A stretch of 64,000 nt of DNA from Shinella zoogloeoides (lineage in GTDB: Bacteria; Pseudomonadota; Alphaproteobacteria; Rhizobiales; Rhizobiaceae). The stretch covers positions 1,997,501 to 2,061,500 of the forward strand of contig NZ_CP093528.1 of assembly GCF_022682305.1 (NCBI RefSeq), in the 5' to 3' direction. Shown here piece by piece: positions 1 to 8,804 of this stretch. Position 1 is the stretch's first letter. Each line of letters begins with the position of its first letter. The position numbers and the translations under genes were made by a program. The notes beneath the pieces were generated by a model. It had not been told where the DNA came from, searched no databases, and saw only the letters and a list, made by a program, of their open reading frames with translations.

Positions 1-1
1 G

Positions 2-595
2 GGCTTCTTCATCGCGCTTGCAAAACAGTCCGATGAACCCGCGCTCCGGCGTTCGGCCAACATCTACACCACGATCTTCCGCGGCCTGCCGGAATTCTTG
101 ACGCTCACCATCGTCTATTATGGCCTGCAGATCCTCGTGCAGAACTTCATGGCCGCGATCGGCTTTGACGGCCAGATCGAGATCAGCGCCTTCTTCGCCG
201 GCATGGTCGCGCTCGGCGCCGTCTTCTCGGCCTATTGCTCCGAGGTGCTGCAGTCGGCCTTCAAGGCGATTCCGCGCGGCCAGTACGAGGCGGGCTATGC
301 ACTGGGCCTGCACCACGGCCGCACCATGCAGCTCATCGTGCTGCCGCAGCTCATCCGCGTCGCCCTGCCCGGCCTCGGCAATCTCTGGATGGCGCTGCTG
401 AAGGACACGGCCCTCGTTTCCGTCATCGGCCTGCCGGATATCCTGCGCCAGACGGGCGTCGCCGCGCGCGTCACCAAGGAAGCCTTCGCCTTCTACGGTC
501 TCGCCTGCCTCCTCTTCCTCGTCCTCGCCTTCATTTCCTCCATCGTCTTCTCGAACATCGAGAAATGGGCCAAACGCTCGGAGGTCGCGCGATGA
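2..595 (+). CDS. Polar amino acid ABC transporter permease (HisQ/ArtQ type), 5' partial
   Basis: Inner-membrane permease subunit of a periplasmic-binding-protein-dependent amino acid importer. The open frame enters from the left edge (first full codon at base 2, reading GFFIALAKQ), so the N-terminus lies outside the window. The visible part has several hydrophobic segments and the cytoplasmic EAA loop (EAGYALGL followed nine residues on by LPQ) that docks on the ATPase. The stop overlaps the next permease start as ATGA, so the two are translationally coupled and probably form a heterodimer. The binding protein and ATPase are not in the window and may lie upstream. Substrate cannot be assigned; arginine/histidine/ornithine or opine type are all possible. 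Confidence 0.88.
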   Translation, partial: GFFIALAKQSDEPALRRSANIYTTIFRGLPEFLTLTIVYYGLQILVQNFMAAIGFDGQIEISAFFAGMVALGAVFSAYCSEVLQSAFKAIPRGQYEAGYALGLHHGRTMQLIVLPQLIRVALPGLGNLWMALLKDTALVSVIGLPDILRQTGVAARVTKEAFAFYGLACLLFLVLAFISSIVFSNIEKWAKRSEVAR

Positions 596-1422
596 GCCAT
601 ATCGCCACCCTCATCCCGCCGCAGGCCCCGCCGGCTGCGCCACCCAAGCCCTTCACCGCCGGCCGCTTCTTCGGCAATGTCTTCATGGGCGTCTGGCTGG
701 CGCTCGCCGTCGGCGTCTTCATGCTGATCGTCAACGGCTGGGACCCGGAGAAATTTGCGAAATACGGACCGAATTACCTCTCCGGCCTCGGCGTGACGCT
801 GCTGCTCGTCGGCGTCTCCATCACCCTCGGCGGCGCATTGTCGCTGCCGATCGCCTTCGCGCGCATGTCGAAGAACCCGGTCTCCTCCTGGCTCTCCGCC
901 GCCTATGTCTATTTCTTCCGCGGCACCCCGCTGCTGACCCAGCTCTTCCTTATCTACTACGGTCTCGGCAGCTTCTCCGCGGAGCTGAAGTCGCTCGGCC
1001 TCTGGTGGTTCTTCCGCGATGCCTGGAACTGCGCGCTCCTGGCCTTCACGCTCAACACCGCCGCCTACCAGGCCGAAATCCTGCGCGGCGCCATCGAGAG
1101 CGTGCCGCGCGGCCAGCATGAAGGCGCGGCGGCGCTCGGCCTGCCGAAGAAGGTCACCTTCTTCAAGGTCATCCTGCCGCAGGCTCTCATCGTGGCGCTG
1201 CGCCCCTACGGCAACGAGATCATCCTGATGATCAAGGGGTCGGCCATCGTCGCCATCGTCACGGTCCTCGACCTGATGGGACAGACGCGCCTCGCGTTCT
1301 CCCGCACCTTCGATCCCCAGACCTATATCTGGGCCGCGCTGATCTACCTGCTGATCGTGGAGCTGCTGCGCAATCTCTGGGCCTGGCTCGACACCCGCCT
1401 GACGCGCCACCTAAAGCGCTAG
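592..1422 (+). CDS. Polar amino acid ABC transporter permease (HisM type)
   Basis: Second membrane subunit of the same importer, 276 aa. I chose the ATG at 592 because it overlaps the upstream stop (ATGA) and gives a normal family length. After a Pro-rich cytoplasmic leader (about residues 1-25) there is a long hydrophobic segment, then the conserved permease core with FFRGTPLLTQLFLIYYG and the EAA loop (EGAAALGLPKK, then LPQAL). The domain is the BPD_transp_1 fold. It ends a transcription unit: a hairpin follows 8 bases after the stop. Family assignment is firm; the transported amino acid is unknown. Confidence 0.9.
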   Translation: MSHIATLIPPQAPPAAPPKPFTAGRFFGNVFMGVWLALAVGVFMLIVNGWDPEKFAKYGPNYLSGLGVTLLLVGVSITLGGALSLPIAFARMSKNPVSSWLSAAYVYFFRGTPLLTQLFLIYYGLGSFSAELKSLGLWWFFRDAWNCALLAFTLNTAAYQAEILRGAIESVPRGQHEGAAALGLPKKVTFFKVILPQALIVALRPYGNEIILMIKGSAIVAIVTVLDLMGQTRLAFSRTFDPQTYIWAALIYLLIVELLRNLWAWLDTRLTRHLKR

Positions 1423-1429
1423 GACACTC

Positions 1430-1457
1430 TGGCAGCACTTCGAAGGGAGTGCTGCCA
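1430..1457 (+). terminator. Hairpin terminator of the amino acid ABC operon
   Basis: Perfect 10-bp inverted repeat TGGCAGCACT/AGTGCTGCCA with an 8-base loop, starting 8 bases after the permease stop. The T-tract is weak (TGTTTTC about 7 bases further on), so it may act as an inefficient terminator or as a 3' stabilising stem. Confidence 0.6.
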
Positions 1458-1499
1458 ACATCCTGTTTTCAAAGAAATTTTCCCGATGCGGACACGATG

Positions 1500-1515
1500 T
1501 TAAGCCTTCATTAAC
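1500..1515 (+). promoter_or_regulatory. CtrA-like box upstream of usg
   Basis: TTAA, seven bases, TTAAC: the full consensus for the alphaproteobacterial cell-cycle regulator CtrA. It lies 55 bases upstream of the preferred usg start. Pattern match only; no binding evidence. Confidence 0.4.
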
Positions 1516-1569
1516 CTTGAAGGGCGTTCAATTGCAGGGACCATCATTCATCACGCAATGAGGTCCGCT

Positions 1570-1836
1570 ATGACGAACGACATGGCAATGCAGCTCAAGG
1601 GCTACGGCATGACCACGGCCCAGATCCTCTACCGCATGCCGGATCACCAGCAATTCCTGCAGACCTATATCTGGCAGCACTACGACCTTGCCCCGGATTT
1701 CCCGGAGATGAAGAGCTTCCTGAAATTCTGGCAGGAGAAGCTGGACGGTCCCATCCATTCCGTGCGCTACGTCCACCGCCGCCTCATCTCGCCGACGGAA
1801 TGGCGCGCGCTGAAAGGCGAATTCGTCATCAACTGA
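1570..1836 (+). CDS. Usg family protein
   Basis: Small (88 aa) protein of the alphaproteobacterial Usg family, first noted beside the Caulobacter trp operon; biochemical role unknown. It is rich in aromatics and His (YIWQHYDLAP, RYVHRRLISPTEW) and has no membrane segment or signal. I prefer the ATG at 1570, since AGG lies 6 bases upstream; an in-frame ATG at 1558 would add four residues. It stands alone here, with no trp genes nearby. A CtrA-like box precedes it. Confidence 0.8.
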   Translation: MTNDMAMQLKGYGMTTAQILYRMPDHQQFLQTYIWQHYDLAPDFPEMKSFLKFWQEKLDGPIHSVRYVHRRLISPTEWRALKGEFVIN

Positions 1837-1848
1837 CGGCCGCCGCCC

Positions 1849-2577
1849 TCACACGTGAACGGACCCGTGCGCAAGCTCGCTGTCCGACATCTTCACCGTG
1901 AGGGAGAAATAGGCGATGACGGCATAGAAGAGGGCGACAAGGGCGATCACCACGCCGCCCGGTACCGGTCCGAGCGCCGCATTGGCCACCACATGCTCGA
2001 AGGCGAGCGTCATGTCCCGGCCCGCCGTCGCCGGCCGTTGCAGCGTCGAGGAGGAAATCTTCAGCGCCCAGGCCAGGAGCAGGATGAGATACATCCAGCA
2101 ATAGTTGCGCCGCAGCCGGCGGCAGGCCGCATCGCGGTAGCTGATCAGGAATTCCGGCTTCCTGAGGCTACTGGCGATCGGCTCGGCCCAGTCGAGCGCG
2201 AGCTGGCCACGCGGATTGAGGATTTCCGCGAAATAGAACCGCTCGAGCTGGCGCACCCGCGCGCGATAGACGTCGAAGAAGCGGTAGCGCCGGGCCTCGA
2301 TCATCAAGAGCAGCGTTATCAGCAGAACGGCAAAGAGCAGCACGCCATGATGTGAGGTCGGTGTCGACAGAGAGACGGACAGCAGCGCCGCCACCACCGT
2401 GATCGCCCAGTTGGTCGTCCGGTCGATGCGGTCGCGCCAGCCGGCCATGCGGCCAAGCTCCCCGCGGTAATAGTGCACCATGGTGTTGATCGTCTCCATC
2501 GGCGTCGCCGGCAAGGCGGGACTCGGCGGACGGTTCCTATCGATGGACAGCGACGGCGGGGACATATCGCCGGGCAT
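1849..2577 (-). CDS. DUF2270 integral membrane protein
   Basis: About 242 aa membrane protein of unknown function. The N-terminus is Pro-rich and cytoplasmic. Two hydrophobic segments follow (TNWAITVVAALLSVSLS and HHGVLLFAVLLITLLLM), then an amphipathic region with RRYRFFDVYRARVRQLE, and two C-terminal membrane segments. The start at 2577 is favoured by a strong GGGAGGA ribosome site; a longer version beginning at 2619 has none. It is divergent from the methyltransferase gene, with about 95 bp for shared promoters. Confidence 0.75.
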   Translation of the reverse strand: MPGDMSPPSLSIDRNRPPSPALPATPMETINTMVHYYRGELGRMAGWRDRIDRTTNWAITVVAALLSVSLSTPTSHHGVLLFAVLLITLLLMIEARRYRFFDVYRARVRQLERFYFAEILNPRGQLALDWAEPIASSLRKPEFLISYRDAACRRLRRNYCWMYLILLLAWALKISSSTLQRPATAGRDMTLAFEHVVANAALGPVPGGVVIALVALFYAVIAYFSLTVKMSDSELAHGSVHV

Positions 2578-2671
2578 GGCATTCCTCCCATTGGTCTTTT
2601 TGGTCTTGGGAGGGATCATGCGCCTCTTTCGGCGATTGATAAACGGCTATTTGCGGCCTAAGAGACGCCTC

Positions 2672-3487
2672 ATGAAGAAGATCGACGAAGATGCGCTCGC
2701 GGAAGCCTATAACCGCGCCCTTTCGCTGGAAAAATCCGGCGATTTCGATGCCGCTGCCAGGGCGTATGCGGAAGTCCTGGCGCTCGACCCGGACGATCAT
2801 GGCGGCGCGGCCGTGCGGCTTGCCTCGATGGGCCGCGGCGACACGCCGGAAAAGGCGCCCGACGCCTATGTCACCACCCTCTTCGACCAGCACGCCGAGG
2901 TCTTCGACAACGTGCTCGTCGACCAGCTCGGCTATTGCGTGCCGCTTCTGGTGCGCCAGCGCTTCCAGGCGCTCGGCCTCGGCGGCTTCAAGCGGGTGCT
3001 CGACCTCGGCTGTGGCACCGGCCTGACGGGCGGCGCGCTGCGCGACATGGCCGAGGACATCACCGGCGTCGACCTCTCGGAAAACATGGTCGAGATCGCC
3101 CATGACAAAGATCTCTACGAGACGCTCTACGTCGCCGAGGCCGTCGATTTCCTCGACGACAACGAGGACGATCCCTTCGACCTCATCACCGCGACGGACG
3201 TGCTGCCCTATCTCGGCGCGCTGGAGCCGCTGTTCTTCGGCGCAGCAGACAATCTCGTGCCAGGCGGCCACTTCATCTTCTCCTCCGAGACGCTGCCGGC
3301 AGACACCTTCGCCGGCCGCCCCTTCATGGTCGGCCCGCACCAGCGCTTCGCCCACGCCGCCGATTACGTGCGCCAGCGCCTTGAGGAAACCGGCTTCGAC
3401 CTCGTGGAGATGACGGACATCACCGTGCGCATGGAGGAAGGCGAGCCTATCCCCGGCCATCTGGTGCTGGCGAAATATCGCGGCTGA
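2672..3487 (+). CDS. Class I SAM-dependent methyltransferase with N-terminal TPR-like segment
   Basis: About 271 aa. The first 60 residues form a TPR-like helical hairpin (LAEAYNRALSLEKSGDFDA, then ALDPDDHG). The catalytic Rossmann domain follows, with SAM-binding motif I VLDLGCGTGLTGG, motif II GVDLSENMVEIA and a post-motif FDLITATDVLPYLG. Substrate unknown; small-molecule methyltransferases of this architecture are common in rhizobia. Start is uncertain: ATG 2618 with a nearby GGGAGGG would add 18 basic residues; 2672 leaves more promoter room and begins at the conserved MKKIDED. Confidence 0.8.
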   Translation: MKKIDEDALAEAYNRALSLEKSGDFDAAARAYAEVLALDPDDHGGAAVRLASMGRGDTPEKAPDAYVTTLFDQHAEVFDNVLVDQLGYCVPLLVRQRFQALGLGGFKRVLDLGCGTGLTGGALRDMAEDITGVDLSENMVEIAHDKDLYETLYVAEAVDFLDDNEDDPFDLITATDVLPYLGALEPLFFGAADNLVPGGHFIFSSETLPADTFAGRPFMVGPHQRFAHAADYVRQRLEETGFDLVEMTDITVRMEEGEPIPGHLVLAKYRG

Positions 3488-3554
3488 CGGGAAACACTTT
3501 CGCGAAAATCCATCATCCGCTACATCTCCTGCCAAATTCTGCAGGAGAGTCAGC

Positions 3555-4427
3555 ATGGCAAAAGTTGCATTCATCGGTCTCGGCGTCATGGGTTATCCCA
3601 TGGCCGGTCACCTGAAGGCCAAAGGCGGCCATGAGGTCGCGGTCTATAACCGCACCTTCGCCAAGGCGGAGAAATGGGCGGCCGAATTCGGCGGAACGGC
3701 CTGCCGCACTCCGGCGGAGGCTGCCGCCGGCGCCGAGTTCGTCTTCACCTGTGTCGGCAACGACGACGACCTGCGCTCCGTCACCATCGCGAAGGACGGC
3801 GCGATCGAAGGCATGAAGCCGGGCGCGATCCTCATCGACAACACCACGGCATCCGCCGAGGTCGCCCGGGAACTCGACGCCGCCACCAGGGCGAAGGGCT
3901 GCCACTTCATCGACGCCCCCGTTTCCGGCGGCCAGGCCGGCGCGGAAAACGGTGTGCTCACCGTCATGTGCGGCGGCGAGGCGGACATCTTCGAGAAGGC
4001 GCGGCCGGTGATCGACGCCTATGCCCGCATGGTCGGCCTGATGGGCGCGGCCGGTGCAGGCCAGCTTGCCAAGATGGTCAACCAGATCTGCGTCGCCGGC
4101 GTCGTGCAGGGCCTCGCCGAAGCCATCCATTTCGGCAAGCAGGCCGGCCTCGACATGGAAGCCGTCATCGAGGTCATCTCGAAGGGCGCAGCCGGCTCCT
4201 GGCAGATGGACAATCGCCACAAGACGATGCTCGCCGGCAAATACGACTTCGGCTTCGCCATCGACTGGATGCGCAAGGACCTCGGCATCATCCTCGCCGA
4301 GGCGCGCCGCAACGGCGCGAAGCTCCCCGCCACCGCCCTCATCGACCAGTTCTACGGCGACGTGCAGGACATGGGCGGCAATCGCTGGGATACGTCCTCT
4401 CTGCTGGCCCGGCTCGAAAGGAAATAG
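3555..4427 (+). CDS. 3-hydroxyisobutyrate dehydrogenase-family NAD(P)-dependent oxidoreductase
   Basis: 290 aa beta-hydroxyacid dehydrogenase. The N-terminal Rossmann fold starts FIGLGVMGYPMAGHL. The substrate loop DAPVSGGQAGAENG lies at about residues 119-132, and the catalytic Lys sits in GAGQLAKMVNQ (about 170-180). All family signature elements are intact. It could act on 3-hydroxyisobutyrate, tartronate semialdehyde or glyoxylate/succinic semialdehyde; sequence reading cannot decide. AGGAGA lies upstream of the start. The next gene begins 1 base after its stop, so the two are probably cotranscribed. Confidence 0.85.
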   Translation: MAKVAFIGLGVMGYPMAGHLKAKGGHEVAVYNRTFAKAEKWAAEFGGTACRTPAEAAAGAEFVFTCVGNDDDLRSVTIAKDGAIEGMKPGAILIDNTTASAEVARELDAATRAKGCHFIDAPVSGGQAGAENGVLTVMCGGEADIFEKARPVIDAYARMVGLMGAAGAGQLAKMVNQICVAGVVQGLAEAIHFGKQAGLDMEAVIEVISKGAAGSWQMDNRHKTMLAGKYDFGFAIDWMRKDLGIILAEARRNGAKLPATALIDQFYGDVQDMGGNRWDTSSLLARLERK

Positions 4428-4428
4428 G

Positions 4429-4797
4429 GTGCCCCGCCGCGCCCTGCCCGCCCTCGCAGCCATCCTCGCCCTCGCCGCGCCGGCCAGGGGCGAGGATGCC
4501 GCACCGGCGCTCGCCATGGCGCTGCACCGGCAGATCGCCCGGTGCTGGACGATGCCGGCGGACATACCGGCCCATGTGGAGACGGTGCGCGTGAAATTCT
4601 CGCTGACCGAGAGCGGCGAACTCGACGGCTCACCCACGATCGAAGGCCCGCTCGCCGGCGATCCGGCGACGAAAGCCTTCGCCGCGAGCGCGATGCGCGC
4701 AGTCGTGCGCTGCGCGCCCTTCAAGGGATTGGCGGAACTTGCGCCCTATGCGGCCTGGAAGACGCTCGCCGTGAACTTCAAGCGGCCACAAACCTGA
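4429..4797 (+). CDS. Small exported protein, TonB/TolA C-terminal-like
   Basis: 122 aa, read from a GTG at 4429 whose ribosome site (AAAGGAAA) lies at the end of the preceding gene. The N-terminus is a clear signal peptide (basic start, hydrophobic core ALPALAAILALAAP, cleavage probably after ARG/GED). The mature part resembles the C-terminal domain of TonB/TolA-like proteins: VRVKFSLTESGELDGSPTI, then a helix and a two-Cys segment (CWTM ... RCAPFKGL), perhaps a disulphide. No TonB membrane anchor or Pro-rich spacer, so it is probably a soluble periplasmic protein of unknown role. Confidence 0.6.
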   Translation: MPRRALPALAAILALAAPARGEDAAPALAMALHRQIARCWTMPADIPAHVETVRVKFSLTESGELDGSPTIEGPLAGDPATKAFAASAMRAVVRCAPFKGLAELAPYAAWKTLAVNFKRPQT

Positions 4798-4805
4798 GCG
4801 GAGGC

Positions 4806-5294
4806 TTATTCGTCGCCGTTCTTCTGGTTGTCCACGGCCATGTAATCGAGCGGAAGCTCGGTCGTGTACTTGATCTGCTCCATCGCGAAGGCGGAGGAAA
4901 CGTCGCGGATCTCGATACGGGCGATCATGCGCTTGTAGAAGGCGTCGTAGGCGGCGATATCCGGAACGACGACGCGCAGCAGATAATCCACCTCGCCGCT
5001 CATGCGGTAGAACTCGACGACTTCCGGGAACTCGACGATCACCTCGGAGAAGCGCTTCAGCCACTCCGTCGAGTGGGAATTGGTGCGGATCGAGACGAAG
5101 ACGGTGACCTTGGTGTTGATCTTCACCGGATCGAGCAGCGCGACGCGCTTGCGGATCACGCCATCCTCTTCCATCTTCTGGATGCGCCGCCAGCAGGGCG
5201 TGGTCGACAGTCCCACCTTCTTGGCAAGGTCGGCGACGGCGAGCGTGGAATCTTCCTGCAGAAGGCGCAGGATTTTGCGGTCCAGACGATCCAT
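4806..5294 (-). CDS. Lrp/AsnC family transcriptional regulator
   Basis: 162 aa. N-terminal winged helix-turn-helix (MDRLDRKILRLLQEDSTLA ... LAKKVGLSTTPCWRRIQKME, residues 1-55) and C-terminal RAM/AsnC ligand-binding domain (EVVEFYRMSGEVDYLLRVV, then DVSSAFAMEQIKYTTELPL). Such proteins assemble as octamers and sense amino acids. Start placed at 5294, the normal family N-terminus, with GGGGGA just upstream. The target amino-acid genes are not evident from the neighbours. Confidence 0.88.
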   Translation of the reverse strand: MDRLDRKILRLLQEDSTLAVADLAKKVGLSTTPCWRRIQKMEEDGVIRKRVALLDPVKINTKVTVFVSIRTNSHSTEWLKRFSEVIVEFPEVVEFYRMSGEVDYLLRVVVPDIAAYDAFYKRMIARIEIRDVSSAFAMEQIKYTTELPLDYMAVDNQKNGDE

Positions 5295-5399
5295 GATGTC
5301 CCCCAAGGCATTTCCGGTGGCGTTTGCGCCCGGGACGGCGCCAAACAAAATTTAATTCCCTCATACACCCATTTACAGGGGAAATGAAAGAATTACATT

Positions 5400-6041
5400 T
5401 CAGGCCGTCAGGGTTTTCACCCGATTTCGCAGCTCCGGCAACACCTCTTGCTCGAACCAGGGATTGCGCTTCAGCCAGCCGGTGTTGCGCCAGCTCGGAT
5501 GCGGCAGCGGCAGCACGGCCGGCCCCTCGTTGCGTCCGAGGTGCCGCCGCCAGTCGCGCACCGTCTCCGTCATGCTCGCGGCCCTCGCCGCGCCGAGATG
5601 CCAGCCCTGCGCATATTGTCCGATCGCCAGCACCAGTTCGATCTGCGGCATGGCGGCCATGACGCGCGCGCGCCACAGGGGCGCGCATTCCCGCCGCGGC
5701 GGCAGGTCGCTGCCATGGGCGTCATAGCCGGGAAAGCAGAAGCCCATCGGCACGATGGCGAATTTTTCCGGGGTGTAGAACGCCTCCCGCGTCACATCCA
5801 GCCAGTTGCGCAGCCGGTCGCCCGAGGCATCGTTGAACGGCAGGCCGCTCTCGTGCACGCGAAGCCCCGGAGCCTGCCCGGCTATGAGAATACGCGCCCT
5901 GTCCGAAAGGATCGCGACCGGCCGCGGCTCATGCGGCAGGACATCCCCCGCCCGCGCCGGCGCATCGCGACAGATCCGGCAAGCCGCGATCGCCGCGTGA
6001 AGCGCCACGATATCCCCGGAATGTCCGCCGTCATCCATCAT
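5400..6041 (-). CDS. Uracil-DNA glycosylase family protein
   Basis: About 213 aa. Carries the family motif GQAPGLRVHESGLPFND (catalytic and uracil-binding loop) and C-terminal PLPHPSWRN. Cysteines are arranged CRIC near the N-terminus and C-x16-C later (GFCFPG ... RECAPLW), as in the iron-sulphur family 4/5 enzymes, so I infer a 4Fe-4S cluster. Probable role: removal of uracil from DNA. The start at 6041 is 8 bases beyond the stop of the upstream nuclease gene, making a two-gene unit. Confidence 0.75.
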   Translation of the reverse strand: MMDDGGHSGDIVALHAAIAACRICRDAPARAGDVLPHEPRPVAILSDRARILIAGQAPGLRVHESGLPFNDASGDRLRNWLDVTREAFYTPEKFAIVPMGFCFPGYDAHGSDLPPRRECAPLWRARVMAAMPQIELVLAIGQYAQGWHLGAARAASMTETVRDWRRHLGRNEGPAVLPLPHPSWRNTGWLKRNPWFEQEVLPELRNRVKTLTA

Positions 6042-6049
6042 GTCGTCCG

Positions 6050-6616
6050 TCACTTCAGCCCCAATGTTCCCAGAATGCCGCCGAGGAAGCCAGGTTCCGC
6101 CTCGTGCGCATCCTCCTGCGGCCGGCCGTTCATCCGCCGCCATTGCTGCGGCATGTCGAACTCAGTGCCCCAAAGCCCCTTGCGCTCGGCCCGCGCGAAC
6201 CGTTCCTCATCCTCGTAGTCGCCATAGGCGACGGCAAGCCCCTCGCGCACCATGCGCGCGCCAAGGTCGCCGGCCCCGGTCTCGCAGCGCGCCAGCCATC
6301 GGCTGTACTTGTCCGTGCCCTGCGTGCGGCAGGTGACGGGACCGGCCCGCAGAAGCTCGGCCAGCCGCGAACGCGCGGCCACGCCGCAGCGCCAGTCCGC
6401 GCCATCCCGTTTGCAGACCTGCATCATCTCCGGCGTATCCATGCCCGCAAGCCGGATGCGGTGGCCGTCGAGTGTCAGCGTATCGCCATCCGCCGCCCGC
6501 GCCGCGCCGGCGATCGTCTCGCCGCCCGCATCGCCGATGCGCGCCACGATCAATGCCGTGAACGCAAGGATCGCCACGGCCGTGCCGATGTCGCGCGCGC
6601 GTCTGGAAAACCCCAT
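6050..6616 (-). CDS. Thermonuclease (SNase-like) family protein
   Basis: About 188 aa. One N-terminal membrane/signal segment (TAVAILAFTALIVARIG) precedes a staphylococcal-nuclease OB-fold domain: AADGDTLTLDGHRIRLAGMDTPEM (metal-binding Asp and first catalytic Arg), then DKYSRWLARCETGAGDLGARMVREGLA. Predicted exported or membrane-anchored nuclease; whether it is active is not shown. ATG 6616 chosen because it starts the basic signal-like N-terminus; an upstream in-frame ATG at 6673 is less likely. Located just upstream of the glycosylase gene, same strand. Confidence 0.75.
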   Translation of the reverse strand: MGFSRRARDIGTAVAILAFTALIVARIGDAGGETIAGAARAADGDTLTLDGHRIRLAGMDTPEMMQVCKRDGADWRCGVAARSRLAELLRAGPVTCRTQGTDKYSRWLARCETGAGDLGARMVREGLAVAYGDYEDEERFARAERKGLWGTEFDMPQQWRRMNGRPQEDAHEAEPGFLGGILGTLGLK

Positions 6617-6788
6617 GGAGATAGCCTGCCCCTGACCCAGAGTGATGACGCGGCATCCATGCCGGATCACCATTGACCCAGCGTAATGGAAAATGCCGGA
6701 ATGGTTCGCAAATGGTTTATGCGCGGCAGCATCTTCTTAAGGATTCCCCCCTAGACTTCAACGCTGTCCGCAACAGTTGCAATCCGTG

Positions 6789-8324
6789 ATGAGTACCGGC
6801 GTCAGCACCTCGACCGACAAGATCATTGTCGACAAGTCGCGCAGCCTTCGTAACAAGGCTGTCACGCGGACCGTTCGCGCGACCCGCGAACGGCTGCAGA
6901 CGGCGGCCGGCAATTCGCCGGACTTCGAGCGCGAGATGCTGCAATTACATATCGATTCGGCCGTGCAGGGCGCGCTTGCCGTGCCCGTGGTCGTCGTGCT
7001 GATCGCGGCCGTCGGCCTCTATCTCACGCAGGACGCCACCCTTCTCGCCTGGGCCGTGCTGGCGCTCAGCATGCATGCAATCGGCATGCTCGTCGCGCGC
7101 CGCGCGCGCGGCAAGGATATAACCGGCGAGACCGTGCACCGCTGGCAGCGCCGCTTCCTCGTCACGCAGTTCCTCATGGGCATCGCCTGGGCGGTCTTCG
7201 CCCTGCAGGATTGCAGCCATTGCTCCGGCGTCTCCTTCGAATTCTACAAGGGATCCTCGCTGCTCGTGGCGCTGGCGGTGACGGCCATGGGCACGCTGAT
7301 GCTGCGCCACGCCATCCTTTGCGCGTTCGGACCGACCGTCGCCGCGCTCGCCGTCTCCACCCTGCTGCATCCGGAACCTGCCACCGTGGGCATGACGGCC
7401 ATCGTCGCCGCCGCCCTCGTCTTCCTCGTCTTCATGACGCGCCGCCTGCGCCACACCAGCGCGCAACTCCTGTCCTCGCAGTCGGAGAAGGACGACCTCA
7501 TTGCCGAGCTGGAGGTGGCGAAGTCCATGTCGGACGAGGCGCGCCGCCGGGCTGAGGAGGCGAACCTCGCCAAGTCCCGTTTCCTCGCCTCCATGTCCCA
7601 CGAGCTGCGCACGCCGCTGAACGCCATCCTCGGCTTCTCCGAAGTCATGTCGACGGAAGTGCTCGGCCCGCTGAACAATCCCACCTACAAGGAATACACC
7701 TCGGACATCCACCGTTCCGGCCAGCACCTCCTCAACCTCATCAACGAGATCCTCGACCTCTCGCGCATCGAGGCCGGCAAATACGACCTGTCGGAGGAAT
7801 CCGTCCATCTCGTCGATATCGCCGAGGATTGCATCGGCATGGTGCAGCTTCGCGCGCGGGCCAAGAACATCACGATCACCGAGCAGGTCGAAAGCGACAT
7901 GCCCGCCGTCTGGGCGGACGAGAAGGCGCTGCGCCAGGTCATCCTGAACCTTCTGTCGAATGCCGTGAAATTCACGCCGCAGGGCGGCGAAGTCACCGTC
8001 AAGGCCGGCTGGACGGCGGGCGGCGGGCAATATGTCTCCATCAGGGACAACGGCCCCGGCATTCCGGAAGAGGAAATCCCGGTCGTGCTCTCGGCCTTCG
8101 GCCAGGGCTCCATCGCCATCAAGAGCGCCGAGCAGGGCACAGGCCTCGGCCTGCCCATCGTCCAGGCGATCCTCGCCAAGCACAATGGCGAATTCATCCT
8201 GAAATCGAAGCTGCGCGAGGGCACCGAGGCCATCGCCATCCTGCCGGCCAAGCGCGTGCTCCAGAGCCTGCCCGCCGTCAGCGAAACGCAGGCCGTCGCC
8301 CCTCGCCGGAAGAGCTTCGCCTGA
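6789..8324 (+). CDS. Membrane sensor histidine kinase of the PdhS/DivJ/PleC type
   Basis: 511 aa from ATG 6789 (ATG 6777 also possible). Five to six transmembrane segments occupy about residues 55-210. A coiled linker (SEKDDLIAELEVAKSMSDEARRRAEEANLAKS) leads to the HisKA domain with phospho-accepting His271 in SMSHELRTPLNAILGFSE, then SGQHLLNLINEILDLSRIEAG. The ATPase has N box ILNLLSNAVKFTP, G1 RDNGPGIPEEE and G2 GTGLGLPIVQ. The HisKA sequence matches the DivK-interacting family that controls CtrA phosphorylation in rhizobia; that functional link is inference. No response regulator gene is adjacent. Confidence 0.85.
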   Translation: MSTGVSTSTDKIIVDKSRSLRNKAVTRTVRATRERLQTAAGNSPDFEREMLQLHIDSAVQGALAVPVVVVLIAAVGLYLTQDATLLAWAVLALSMHAIGMLVARRARGKDITGETVHRWQRRFLVTQFLMGIAWAVFALQDCSHCSGVSFEFYKGSSLLVALAVTAMGTLMLRHAILCAFGPTVAALAVSTLLHPEPATVGMTAIVAAALVFLVFMTRRLRHTSAQLLSSQSEKDDLIAELEVAKSMSDEARRRAEEANLAKSRFLASMSHELRTPLNAILGFSEVMSTEVLGPLNNPTYKEYTSDIHRSGQHLLNLINEILDLSRIEAGKYDLSEESVHLVDIAEDCIGMVQLRARAKNITITEQVESDMPAVWADEKALRQVILNLLSNAVKFTPQGGEVTVKAGWTAGGGQYVSIRDNGPGIPEEEIPVVLSAFGQGSIAIKSAEQGTGLGLPIVQAILAKHNGEFILKSKLREGTEAIAILPAKRVLQSLPAVSETQAVAPRRKSFA

Positions 8325-8333
8325 GGCCGGGCT

Positions 8334-8711
8334 TCAGAAGAACGACGAAATCACCACATAGCCGGCATAGACGGCATTGGCGATGATCAGGCAGAAGACG
8401 GCGAAGGAGCCGAGGTCCTTCGAGTGCTTGCCCATCTCGGAGATTTCCGGGGAAACCCGGTCGACGATCTCCTCGATCGCCGTGTTCAGCGCCTCGAAGG
8501 CGATCATCAGAAGGAAGAGGATCGCCATCGCCACATATTGGAAGAGCGAGGCGCCGAGGATCGTGAAGATCGCCATGGCGACGACGAAGGCGATGAGTTC
8601 GTGCCGGAAGGCCGATTCGCCGAGCAGCCGGCGTGCGCCGGCCGCCGAATAGGTCGCAGCCGCGATCAGGTGGCTGAAGCCCGTCTTTTTCTTGATTGGT
8701 GCCTGACCCAT
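8334..8711 (-). CDS. dgkA: Diacylglycerol kinase
   Basis: 125 aa inner-membrane enzyme that phosphorylates diacylglycerol to phosphatidic acid, recycling lipid headgroup by-products. Three hydrophobic segments and the signature [17 protein letters not shown] with the catalytic Glu are present; length is normal for the prokaryotic DagK family. The start at 8711 ([12 protein letters not shown]) gives the usual short cytoplasmic N-terminus. It is convergent with the kinase gene, 9 bases apart. Confidence 0.9.
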   Translation of the reverse strand: MGQAPIKKKTGFSHLIAAATYSAAGARRLLGESAFRHELIAFVVAMAIFTILGASLFQYVAMAILFLLMIAFEALNTAIEEIVDRVSPEISEMGKHSKDLGSFAVFCLIIANAVYAGYVVISSFF

Positions 8712-8804
8712 CTGGACAATCCCGTTCTTGTCGCCGGCCTGCCCGTATGACGGGCACGCCGCAGTTCTCAATCCATGCCTTTGAGGCTTTTTACCGGCGT
8801 GCAG

